Assembly: GCA_013041835.1 (NCBI GenBank)
Contig: JABDRH010000545.1
Coordinates: forward strand, 1-13,243
Reading direction: 5' to 3'
Length of the DNA: 13,243 bases
DNA from: Desulfatitalea sp.
GTDB lineage: Bacteria; Desulfobacterota; Desulfobacteria; Desulfobacterales; Desulfosarcinaceae
Below, piece by piece: positions 1-7,144 of the stretch. Position numbers and translations under genes: made by a program. How positions within the stretch are numbered: the first letter of the stretch is position 1; each line of letters starts with the position of its first letter. The notes below the pieces were generated by a model. The model did no database searches. It saw only the letters and a list, made by a program, of their open reading frames with translations, and was not told the origin of the DNA.

Positions 1-1420
1 ACTTAATGCGCTCGCGCATGCCCATGATCCCGAAGGATCGTGCCGACGATGTTTGCTTCGAGTCCATCCCCCGTCCGTTATCACTGATCGTCAACATGGC
101 ATTGCCGCCGGCAAGTCGGAGCAATGCCTTCACTTTTGATGCGCCGGCATGACGGGCGATGTTGGTTAGCGCCTCCTGAAAAATCCTGAAAAGGGCGATG
201 GAACGATTCTGATCCAGGACGATATTCTCCGGCCGGGAGACAAATTCACAGTCGATGCCCGTGTGGGCGCTGAATTCACCGGCATGCCATTCCATGGCCG
301 CCGAGAGCCCGAAATCGTCCAACAATCCGGGCCTTAGCGCCGAGGCGATCCGACGGACGGCGGTCGCGGTCTCGGAAACAAGTCGGGACATGGAATCCAT
401 CTTCCCATGCAGGCAATGACCATCAGGCGGCAGATGGCCCATCACCCAATGCAGATCGAACTTCAGGCAAGTCAGTGCCTGGCCCAATTCATCATGAATT
501 TCCCGGGCGATCCTTTTGCTCTCCTCTTCTTTTACCATCTGCAGGTGGGAAGCCAGATCGCGCAATTGTTCCCTCGATTTTCCAAGCTGTTTTTGGACGC
601 TCCGCCGTTCGACGATCTCCTCTCTCAAATCCAAGTTCGCTTTTTCCAGTTCGAGCGTGCGGGCGTTCACCAGATTCTGAAGATGTCCGCGGTGCCGTTT
701 CAAGTCCTCGGCCATTTTGTTGAAAGAGGCGGACAAGATACCAATCTCATCGGTCCTGTTAATGGTCAGTGGAATATCGAGATTGCCGTCGGCCACCATT
801 CGGGTCGCCTCGGTGATCCGTTGGATGGGTGAACAAATGAAATTGGCCATGAAATAGGAGACGATGGCGCCGATGCCGATCACCAGCAAGGCGGTCATCA
901 ATATCTGCTCCCGGGCTTCGCCGATCTCCTTCTCCACCGCCAGATAAGAATACCCCAAGCATACGGTTCCCAGCGTCACATCGGCCACCTGGACGGGCAC
1001 GGACAGATCCAGGCGCGGCTCCGTCTTCTCGGTAAGCAGGCGATCCGTGGCCATATCCCCTGCCGGCAACGCTCCAGGACAGGCGACCCGTTTTCCCACC
1101 TGGGCAAGATCGCTGTGCATGACAACCCGTCCCTTAGGATCCAGCAACATGACATATCGGACGTAATCTTGTTCCGAGGTGTGGTTAATAAAGCGGCGCA
1201 ATGTGGCAAGGTCCCGATTGAGCAAGGGCCGCGTGATGAACTTGGCCAAATCAAATGCCAGGGCGTGCCCCCTTTTCCAAAGTTCGTTCTCCAACGCCTC
1301 TTTTTCTCGAATCAGGGTCAGGGTGCCGGTGAGCAGGACCAATAGAACAACCATGCCTTCGATCAACAAGGTCATTTTGAACTGCAATCCGGAGAAAAGC
1401 CTGCCGGCCGGCCGCTTCAT
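1..1420 (-). CDS. Membrane sensor histidine kinase, HisKA_3 class (3' end cut by window edge)
   Basis: Reading the minus strand from the ATG at 1420 gives 473 open codons running off the left edge. A first membrane segment lies at about residues 14-37, followed by a periplasmic domain of roughly 130 residues that resembles a single Cache fold. A second membrane segment is at about 174-195. A HAMP domain follows (SPIQRITEATRMVADGN, then DEIGILSASFNKMAEDL), then a charged coiled coil to about 300. The phospho-acceptor box REIHDELGQ puts the acceptor at His309. The HATPase domain shows FQEALTNIARHAG, DNGRGM (Asp447) and GIMGMRER, so only the last residues are missing. HDELGQ is typical of NarX/DegS/LiaS-like kinases, which partner NarL-type regulators. 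The chosen start has a GAGGTG ribosome site five bases upstream. In-frame ATGs 24 and 30 bases further upstream are possible. It follows the PhnD-like gene by 86 bases and is probably co-transcribed. The ligand is unknown. Confidence 0.9.
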   Translation of the reverse strand, partial: MKRPAGRLFSGLQFKMTLLIEGMVVLLVLLTGTLTLIREKEALENELWKRGHALAFDLAKFITRPLLNRDLATLRRFINHTSEQDYVRYVMLLDPKGRVVMHSDLAQVGKRVACPGALPAGDMATDRLLTEKTEPRLDLSVPVQVADVTLGTVCLGYSYLAVEKEIGEAREQILMTALLVIGIGAIVSYFMANFICSPIQRITEATRMVADGNLDIPLTINRTDEIGILSASFNKMAEDLKRHRGHLQNLVNARTLELEKANLDLREEIVERRSVQKQLGKSREQLRDLASHLQMVKEEESKRIAREIHDELGQALTCLKFDLHWVMGHLPPDGHCLHGKMDSMSRLVSETATAVRRIASALRPGLLDDFGLSAAMEWHAGEFSAHTGIDCEFVSRPENIVLDQNRSIALFRIFQEALTNIARHAGASKVKALLRLAGGNAMLTISDNGRGMDSKQTSSARSFGIMGMRERIK

Positions 1421-1506
1421 GGCCCCACCTCGATGCATATCCATGTTCCCATCTTTTCGTTGCCGTCCCGTATGGTTCATGGCCGTCCGGACCCATGGGG
1501 AAAAAA

Positions 1507-2391
1507 TCAGTCGGTGGAAAGCGCGTCGACCGTTTCCCTCAAGGCGATGCGGTCCTTGGGCGTCGTCTTTTTAAATCCCCCCAACTCCCCCGCCTCCAGG
1601 ATCGCCCGGTGGGTCATATCGCGGGCATCGAGAGAAATAAGCGCCTGAACAACGACATCGATGATCTCAGGCGGCGTCTGTTTGGCTGCCGCGAACACCT
1701 TCGTGGGAACCGGCCGGGTTCTGTCGACAACGCGGAGCTTTGTGAGGTCCACGCCGAGTTCTAGAGAATTCTGCCTTTCATTTCGCAAAAAATGTTCACA
1801 AATCACCGCCGCATCCACGGCCTTCAGATAGACATTGAAGGCCATGTCTTCGCAGCACCCGCCGTTGACATATTCCCATAGGTCGGTATCGATGTGAATC
1901 CCCTTTTCCTCGAATAGGAATTTGGCGGCCACCCATTTGGCCGTGGAGGACAAGGGGCCGAACATGACGGTCTTTCCCTTCAACGCCCCCAGGGAATAGA
2001 GGCCGCTGTCCTTTCTGACAATCACAACGGCTCGCTGGAGGAGGGTCCCGTCCTGGTTCAAGGTCTGCAATACGCTCGATGGGTCGTAGAGGTGGTTCAG
2101 CTCCAGATACACATGGGGGTCCTGCATCACGAAATCAACCTTTCCATTCCGTATATCCTTTTCGTAAATGCAAGCCCTTTTGGGATGTGACAACCTGAAC
2201 GTAAAGCCGGTTCTGGCGCTGAGATAGGCGATCAGGGGATGAAATTTCTTGAAACTGGAAACCGCATCGGTACACGGATAGATGGCAATGGTCACATCAC
2301 GCTGGATCGGGTCCGGGTATCCGTAGTCCGTCGTCAACAGCACCATCAGGAAACCGATGGCGATCCATTCGCCCAACTTCTTGAAAATCAT
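1507..2391 (-). CDS. PhnD-like periplasmic substrate-binding protein
   Basis: This 294-residue protein begins with a probable signal peptide (basic MIFKKLGEW, then the hydrophobic IAIGFLMVLLTT). The mature part matches the PhnD/phosphate-phosphonate binding family. It has a first strand VTIAIYP, then FHPLIAYLSARTGFTFRL, then GKVDFVMQDPHVYLEL (the usual 'G-x-VD' region). Next come VIVRKDSGLYSLGALKGKTVMFGPLSST and a C-terminal lobe with PTKVFAAAKQTPPEI. The frame is open for 27 more codons upstream, but AAGGAG sits six bases before the ATG at 2391 and the signal peptide begins there, which fixes the start. No permease or ATPase genes are adjacent. The next gene is a sensor kinase, so a role as a periplasmic ligand sensor is at least as likely as transport. 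An adjacent Cys pair (GGCCED) and several other cysteines are unusual for this family and could bind metal or form disulfides. The ligand cannot be told from sequence. Confidence 0.85.
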   Translation of the reverse strand: MIFKKLGEWIAIGFLMVLLTTDYGYPDPIQRDVTIAIYPCTDAVSSFKKFHPLIAYLSARTGFTFRLSHPKRACIYEKDIRNGKVDFVMQDPHVYLELNHLYDPSSVLQTLNQDGTLLQRAVVIVRKDSGLYSLGALKGKTVMFGPLSSTAKWVAAKFLFEEKGIHIDTDLWEYVNGGCCEDMAFNVYLKAVDAAVICEHFLRNERQNSLELGVDLTKLRVVDRTRPVPTKVFAAAKQTPPEIIDVVVQALISLDARDMTHRAILEAGELGGFKKTTPKDRIALRETVDALSTD

Positions 2392-2739
2392 CAGTTGCTC
2401 CTTGGGAAGATTGTATCGAGAGGATTTGAGATATGCGCCATTGAGAATGGTTAATTCACCCCACTGTTGCAAAAGCCGGAAGGCATGAGAGCCACCATGC
2501 TTAAGGTTGTCCTAAACCATGGCGAAAAAGAATGCAACTGCTCGGTAAAATTGAATCCTACGGCAAATAGCGCTTCATCCCGAACGGCAGGCGGGCATTG
2601 ACATCACTTCATAATTTTGGCATAGTCGCTCACTAAATTCTAAGTTCCATTTTTCTAGTAATATTAGTTTTTTAGGACTACTGAACCTGATTTGCTGAAA
2701 CTTGGCATGCGATGTTTGTTACCTTAGGAGAATCACTTC
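2392..2739. other. Divergent intergenic region between the signalling pair and the dehydratase operon
   Basis: This 348-base spacer separates two divergent transcription units. It holds the ribosome site of the PhnD-like gene (2398-2403), a sigma-70-like promoter facing right (2598-2626), and an AT-rich leader ending in AGGAG (2726-2730). I see no convincing small gene in it. I did not find a strong promoter for the minus strand, although one must lie here if the kinase unit is transcribed independently. Confidence 0.7.
2598..2626 (+). promoter_or_regulatory. Sigma-70-like promoter of the dehydratase operon
   Basis: A perfect -35 box TTGACA (2598-2603) is followed by a 17-base spacer and the -10 box CATAGT (2621-2626, four of six consensus bases). 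Transcription would begin near 2633 and leave a leader of about 107 bases before the first gene. The box quality and optimal spacing are seen in the sequence. Its use in the cell is an inference. Confidence 0.5.
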
Positions 2740-3666
2740 ATGGCCACCTTGAATTTCGAACCGATCGCCCTGACACCAAACCTGTATCAACTGGGCACCC
2801 CGTTTTTCCCGGTGTATCTGTCCGTGGGAAAAAAAGCGATGATCATCGAGGGGGGCACCAGCGCCACTTTCGATATCATTATTTCCCAGTTGGCGGCACT
2901 AAAGATTGATCCCCAACAAATCGAATTCGTGGCCCTGACTCACAGCCACGCAGATCATATCGGCGCCTACCCCCGGCTTAGGGCGCGCTGGCCGCATGTC
3001 AAGATCATCGCCGGCGCCGCCGCGTCCAAGACAATGGGCAATGGGGGAATGATCAAGCAATTCCACTGGCTGGACCAAACCATTGCCGAGTTGATGCAAT
3101 CCCGGCAAGCCATTGTCGAGTTGCCGGCGCCAATGGATGAATGGCATTTCGAAGTCGATGTGATCGTCAAAGAAGGCGATGTCATCGACCTTGGCCAAGG
3201 CACCAAATGGATGGTCTATGAAACGCCGGGGCACTCGCCCTGCCAATTGGCCTTTTTGGAAAAAAACAGCGGTATGATGGCCATCGGAGATGCCACCGGG
3301 TTTTACAATCCCGATCGCAATGCCATCTGGCCCAACTATTTCGACGGCCTGGACCCCTATTGCGACAGTATAAAAAAATTAGCCGGCCTGGGGGCCAAAG
3401 GCCTGGTATTGAGCCACAATGGCTTCTGTCCCGATGCCAACGCGTTTTTGGCCAAGGCCCTGCGTATCACCGGTGAATATCATCAGGAAATGCTGGAGCG
3501 GGCCGGCAACGGAGATGATCCGGCCGGCATCATCGCGGAGAAAAGCAAATGGGTCAAGGAAATCGCCGATCAAATGCCCCTTAAGATCATCCAACAGCTT
3601 ACCGGCCTGTTGATCAAGCTTTCCCAGAAAGCGGGCCCCAGGCCCGAAGGATATTTCATCCCATAG
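2740..3666 (+). CDS. MBL-fold metallo-hydrolase
   Basis: This 308-residue protein has the metallo-beta-lactamase fold signature. The HSHADH motif gives His68, His70, Asp72 and His73. TPGHS supplies His165, GDATG supplies Asp184, and LSHNG supplies His226. These residues would hold a two-metal site. There is no signal peptide, so it should be cytoplasmic. The family includes glyoxalase II and CoA-thioester or lactone hydrolases. Residues from about 230 onward form a mostly helical extension. AGGAG lies nine bases before the ATG. It is the first gene of the operon, and its setting next to CoA-ester chemistry makes an acyl-CoA thioesterase role plausible. The sequence alone does not fix the substrate. 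Confidence 0.88.
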   Translation: MATLNFEPIALTPNLYQLGTPFFPVYLSVGKKAMIIEGGTSATFDIIISQLAALKIDPQQIEFVALTHSHADHIGAYPRLRARWPHVKIIAGAAASKTMGNGGMIKQFHWLDQTIAELMQSRQAIVELPAPMDEWHFEVDVIVKEGDVIDLGQGTKWMVYETPGHSPCQLAFLEKNSGMMAIGDATGFYNPDRNAIWPNYFDGLDPYCDSIKKLAGLGAKGLVLSHNGFCPDANAFLAKALRITGEYHQEMLERAGNGDDPAGIIAEKSKWVKEIADQMPLKIIQQLTGLLIKLSQKAGPRPEGYFIP

Positions 3667-3692
3667 CGCCCCAAGCGTGCAGGGTAAGCATC

Positions 3693-5081
3693 ATGAGCCT
3701 TTCCAAAGAAGTGATTCAGGCCCTTGCCGAGATCACCGGCAAAGACGGTATGCGGGTCGACCCGGTGGACATGTCGGTTTACGCCTACGATGCCACGACC
3801 AGATGGCGCGGCATGCCCGAGGCGGTGGTATTTCCCACCCAGGTGGATCAGATATCGGCGATCATGGCCCTGGCCAACGCGCACATCATACCGGTCACCG
3901 TGCGCGGCGCCGGAACCAGCCTCAGCGGCGGACCCGTACCCACGGCAGGCGGCATCGTGATGTGCATGACGCGCATGAACCGCATCCTGAATATCGATAC
4001 GGACAATTTTACCGTCACCGCCGAGGTGGGGGTGGTGCTCAACGATCTGAATATGGCGCTGGCCAAGCACAACCTGTTTTTCCCTCCCGACCCTCAGAGC
4101 TTTTTGGCCGCAACCCTGGGCGGCTGTCTTTCCGAAGGGGCCGGCGGTCCTTACGCCGTGAAATACGGCCTGTTTAAACATTATATTCTCGGCATGACCG
4201 TGGTGCTGGCATCGGGGGACATTCTCAAGCTGGGGGGCAATACCATGAAAAATGTCACCGGCTACGACTTGCCTCAATTGCTCTGCGGCGCCGAGGGTAC
4301 CCTGGCGGTGATTGCCGACGCCACCTTCCGGCTTTTGGTGGCGCCTCAGGCCAAGCAGACCGTCATGGCCATCTTCGACGATGTCACCCAGGCCGGAAAG
4401 GCGGTTCACCGCGTACGTTCGGCAGGGGTGCTGCCAGCCAAAATCGAAATGATCGACAATTGGGTGATCCGCCGTATCGAAGAACACACGCCCTTGGGTC
4501 TGCCCCTTTCGGCGGCCGCCATTTTATTATTTCAAATGGATGGCATGGCCCCCGCGGTGGAAAAAGAGACCGACCAGGTGATCGAATTGTGTCGAAAAAC
4601 CGGTGCGGCTGAAGTGCGCCCGGCCAAGGACGCCACCGAGGCCCAAAACTTCTGGACGGCCCGCAGCTTCGGGTTTTCCGCGGTTTTCGGCAGCGCGCCC
4701 ACGCTGATTTCAGAAGATGTGGTGGTGCCCACCAGCCGCATCGCCGACCTGATCCAGTGCATCAAAGCGTTGGAACGGACCCACGATCTAACCATCGTCC
4801 TTTTGGGCCATGCGGGTGACGGCAACCTGCATCCGTGCATCCTTACCGACATGGATGATGCCGACCACTATGAACGCGCCCAAATGGCCTCCAACGCCAT
4901 CTTCGACGCGGCGCTGGCATTTGGCGGCGCCATCTCCGGCGAGCACGGCATCGGATTGGAGAAACAACAGATCCTCAAAAAAGCCATGCCTGCCCAAGGC
5001 ATCGACCTGCTCAAACAGATCAAAAGGGCGTTCGACCCCAAAGGCATTCTCAACCCCGGTAAAATCTGGGAAGCATCATGA
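3693..5081 (+). CDS. GlcD-like FAD-binding oxidoreductase (2-hydroxy acid dehydrogenase type)
   Basis: The 462 residues match the glycolate/D-lactate dehydrogenase GlcD family in length and domain order. The N-terminal half is a PCMH-type FAD domain, with VRGAGTSLSGGPVP near residue 70, PDPQSFLAATLGG near 130, and GNTMKNVTGYDL with LLCGAEGTLAVI near 190-210. The C-terminal FAD-oxidase domain carries GHAGDGNLHP at about 371 and GEHGIGLEKQ at about 415, which in relatives help form the active site and metal site. Such enzymes oxidise a 2-hydroxy acid to a 2-oxo acid and pass electrons to an iron-sulfur partner. That partner is encoded next, with the ATGA overlap that usually marks translational coupling. 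AGGG lies eight bases before the start. Substrate and direction are unknown; the gene could also serve as an electron-input module for the activase and dehydratase. Confidence 0.9.
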   Translation: MSLSKEVIQALAEITGKDGMRVDPVDMSVYAYDATTRWRGMPEAVVFPTQVDQISAIMALANAHIIPVTVRGAGTSLSGGPVPTAGGIVMCMTRMNRILNIDTDNFTVTAEVGVVLNDLNMALAKHNLFFPPDPQSFLAATLGGCLSEGAGGPYAVKYGLFKHYILGMTVVLASGDILKLGGNTMKNVTGYDLPQLLCGAEGTLAVIADATFRLLVAPQAKQTVMAIFDDVTQAGKAVHRVRSAGVLPAKIEMIDNWVIRRIEEHTPLGLPLSAAAILLFQMDGMAPAVEKETDQVIELCRKTGAAEVRPAKDATEAQNFWTARSFGFSAVFGSAPTLISEDVVVPTSRIADLIQCIKALERTHDLTIVLLGHAGDGNLHPCILTDMDDADHYERAQMASNAIFDAALAFGGAISGEHGIGLEKQQILKKAMPAQGIDLLKQIKRAFDPKGILNPGKIWEAS

Positions 5082-6349
5082 CCGCGTCCCTTTTAACCGA
5101 TGCCCCCGGCCGTTGCATGAAATGCGGTTTTTGCATGTCCAACTGCCCGGTGTACGGCATCGACCCCATCGAAAGTCATGTGGCCAGAGGCCGCAACATG
5201 CTCATTCTCCAGAAACAGGCGGGCACCTTGCCGCCGGGCAAAGCCTACGTCCAAAGCCTTTCCCACTGCCTTTTGTGCGGACGTTGCCGGGCGGTGTGCC
5301 CCGCTAAGGTATCGTCGCCGGAAATCACGGTAGCGGCCCGGGCTGCCGTTGTCCGCCAACAAGGGGTGTCCTGGTCCCAAGCCCTCGTTTTCCGGGGCAT
5401 TTTAAAACATCGCCACCTCATGGCCCATCTTGCCGGCATCGCTGCCCGGCTGCCCGGCCTGGGATCGAAACAAGGCACCCCGCTTCGCCATATGGCCGAT
5501 ATGACCGCGGTGGTCTCCGCAGGTATCGCCATTCCTCGCCTGTCGCGCCCTTTTCTGGCCGACCGCTTGAAGTCCATCCGCAAGCCCCCCGATCCATCGG
5601 CCACCAGGGGCCGGGTGGTTTTTTTTGCCGGCTGTGGTTTTGAATTTTTCTTTTCAGGCATGGGTCAGGCCATGGTGGAAATCTTGACCCGGTCCGGTTT
5701 CGAAGTGGTCTACCCTCAAAGCCAGGGATGCTGCGGAATTGCGGCATACAACGCCGGAGATGTCAAAACAGCGCGGAAAATGGCCTCGGCCAATCTTTCG
5801 GCTTTTACCGACTGTGATGCAATCGTCACCGGCTGCGCCACCTGCGGCACCGCCCTGAAGCATTACGGCCATTGGCTGCCCCAGGGCAATGGCCTTCGCG
5901 CCGCAGCCGAATCCCTGGCGGGCAAAGTCTGGGATTTTTCCCATTTTGTCCACCATCACGGCTTTCCCGGACAGCCGCGACGGAAACGGCCGCTGAAGGT
6001 AACCTATCACGACCCATGCCACCTCAGGTGGCACCAGGGCATCATCGAGCCCCCCCGCCGGCTGCTCGCCGGCCTGCAGGACATTGACTATGTTGAGATG
6101 GACGGCGCCGACGCTTGTTGCGGCCTGGCAGGCTCTTTTGCCATCACCCACCAAGAAACCAGCAGGGCCATCCAGGCCAAAAAGATGGCGGCGATCGCCA
6201 GAACCAAGGCCGATGTTGTCGTCACCTCCTGCCCGGGATGCATCGTCCAACTCATGGACGGCGCCCAGCGTCACCACGTACCGGTCAAGGTGATGCATAT
6301 CGGTCAGATGCTGAACAAATTCGAAGCTGGAGCGAACCATGGCGAATGA
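5078..6349 (+). CDS. GlcF-like (Fe-S)-binding protein, two 4Fe-4S motifs and two CCG domains
   Basis: This 423-residue protein pairs with the GlcD-like gene, which it overlaps by four bases. Two ferredoxin-type clusters are clear near the N-terminus: Cys13, 16, 19 and 23, and Cys64, 67, 70 and 74, each followed by Pro after the last Cys. The second half holds two cysteine-rich CCG domains of the HdrB/GlcF kind. The first has FFAGCG, GCCGIAAYNAGD and GCATCG at about 185-265. The second has YHDPCH, ACCGLAGSF and SCPGC at about 308-390. In HdrB, CCG domains hold noncubane clusters; in GlcF they take part in electron transfer. No membrane segment is visible, so membrane attachment or a quinone contact would need a partner. 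It probably accepts electrons from the flavoprotein. Confidence 0.9.
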   Translation: MTASLLTDAPGRCMKCGFCMSNCPVYGIDPIESHVARGRNMLILQKQAGTLPPGKAYVQSLSHCLLCGRCRAVCPAKVSSPEITVAARAAVVRQQGVSWSQALVFRGILKHRHLMAHLAGIAARLPGLGSKQGTPLRHMADMTAVVSAGIAIPRLSRPFLADRLKSIRKPPDPSATRGRVVFFAGCGFEFFFSGMGQAMVEILTRSGFEVVYPQSQGCCGIAAYNAGDVKTARKMASANLSAFTDCDAIVTGCATCGTALKHYGHWLPQGNGLRAAAESLAGKVWDFSHFVHHHGFPGQPRRKRPLKVTYHDPCHLRWHQGIIEPPRRLLAGLQDIDYVEMDGADACCGLAGSFAITHQETSRAIQAKKMAAIARTKADVVVTSCPGCIVQLMDGAQRHHVPVKVMHIGQMLNKFEAGANHGE

Positions 6350-7118
6350 ACGCATATTCGCGGGAGTCGATGTGGGCTCGTCGCGCACCAAAACGGTGCT
6401 GATGGATGCATCGAAACAGGTTATCGGCCACGATGTCCGGCACTCGGGCACTGTTTTCTCCCAAACTGCCGAGGACGGTCTAAAAGTCGCGCTCGATATG
6501 GCCAAACGCCCCCGTTCGGCCATTGCCAAAACCGTTTCCACCGGCTACGGCCGCCATAATGTCACTTTTTCAAATGCCACCAAAACGGAAATCGCCTGCC
6601 ACGCCAAAGGCAGCTACTACTTTTTCCCCAAGGAAATCGCCATCATCGACATCGGCGGACAAGACAACAAGATTATCAAGCTCGACCCCCTGGGCGGACG
6701 CCGGGGATTTAAAATGAACCGCAAATGCGCCGCCGGCACGGGGGCATTTCTGGAAGAGATGTCTTTGCGCCTGAATATCCCTCTGGAAGAGATGGACGCC
6801 CATGCGGCCCAATCTGAGGACATGGTCAAACTAGGCAGCTATTGCACGGTTTTTTCCGGCACCGAGGTCCTGGAGAACATCCGCAACGGCGAACCCGTCG
6901 CCGCCATTATCAAAGGCCTGTTTTTTTCGGTGATCAAACGGGTTCTGGAGATGGATTCGCTCTCCGACAACGTCGTCATGACCGGCGGCGTAGTGGCCCA
7001 CAATCCCCACCTGGCCGAAATGGCCGCCGAAATTATCGGCAAACCCGTGCTGGTGCCGAAATTGCCTCAATTTACAGGCGCCATTGGCGCCGCATTGTAT
7101 GCAATGGACACGCACTAA
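6339..7118 (+). CDS. 2-hydroxyacyl-CoA dehydratase activator / BadF-BadG-type ATPase
   Basis: This 259-residue protein is a full-length member of the ASKHA-fold activase family (HgdC, HadI, BadF/BadG, YjiL). The phosphate motif GVDVGSSRTKTVL is at the N-terminus, IDIGGQDNK lies in the middle, and the adenosine motif MTGGVVAHNP is near the C-terminus. The cluster ligands are visible as KCAAGTG (Cys130) and YCTVFSGTEV (Cys169). Their 39-residue spacing equals that of Cys127 and Cys166 in HgdC of Acidaminococcus. In this family two subunits share one 4Fe-4S cluster and use ATP hydrolysis to push a single low-potential electron into the dehydratase. It overlaps the GlcF-like gene by 11 bases and has GGAG six bases before its ATG. 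Its target is almost certainly the next gene. Confidence 0.94.
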   Translation: MANERIFAGVDVGSSRTKTVLMDASKQVIGHDVRHSGTVFSQTAEDGLKVALDMAKRPRSAIAKTVSTGYGRHNVTFSNATKTEIACHAKGSYYFFPKEIAIIDIGGQDNKIIKLDPLGGRRGFKMNRKCAAGTGAFLEEMSLRLNIPLEEMDAHAAQSEDMVKLGSYCTVFSGTEVLENIRNGEPVAAIIKGLFFSVIKRVLEMDSLSDNVVMTGGVVAHNPHLAEMAAEIIGKPVLVPKLPQFTGAIGAALYAMDTH

Positions 7119-7144
7119 AACAGAAAGGATATAGGAACGTAGCG

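Noticed and set aside
407..832. 141-codon plus-strand frame
   Set aside because: It is the complement of the HAMP to HisKA_3 region of the sensor kinase, whose motifs are unambiguous.
1251..1330. Suspected frameshift in the kinase periplasmic domain
   Set aside because: An apparent break came from miscounting a run of five C; with the run counted correctly the frame is continuous from 1420 to the window edge.
2702..2720. Sigma-54-type promoter (TTGGCATGC...TTTGTT)
   Set aside because: The downstream GC element is not at the required distance from the GG, and the TTGACA/CATAGT pair at 2598-2626 is better.
3570..4487. 305-codon open frame on the minus strand
   Set aside because: It lies antisense to the GlcD-like gene and the end of the hydrolase gene; His/Gly/Arg-rich composition without domains is typical of a shadow frame in GC-rich DNA.
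5654..6541. 295-codon open frame on the minus strand
   Set aside because: Antisense to the GlcF-like gene and activase, both of which show clear family motifs; no independent signal.
6842..7144. In-frame N-terminal extension of the dehydratase subunit
   Set aside because: It overlaps the activase in another frame, has low-complexity basic composition, and the family-like sequence begins after the ATG at 7145.
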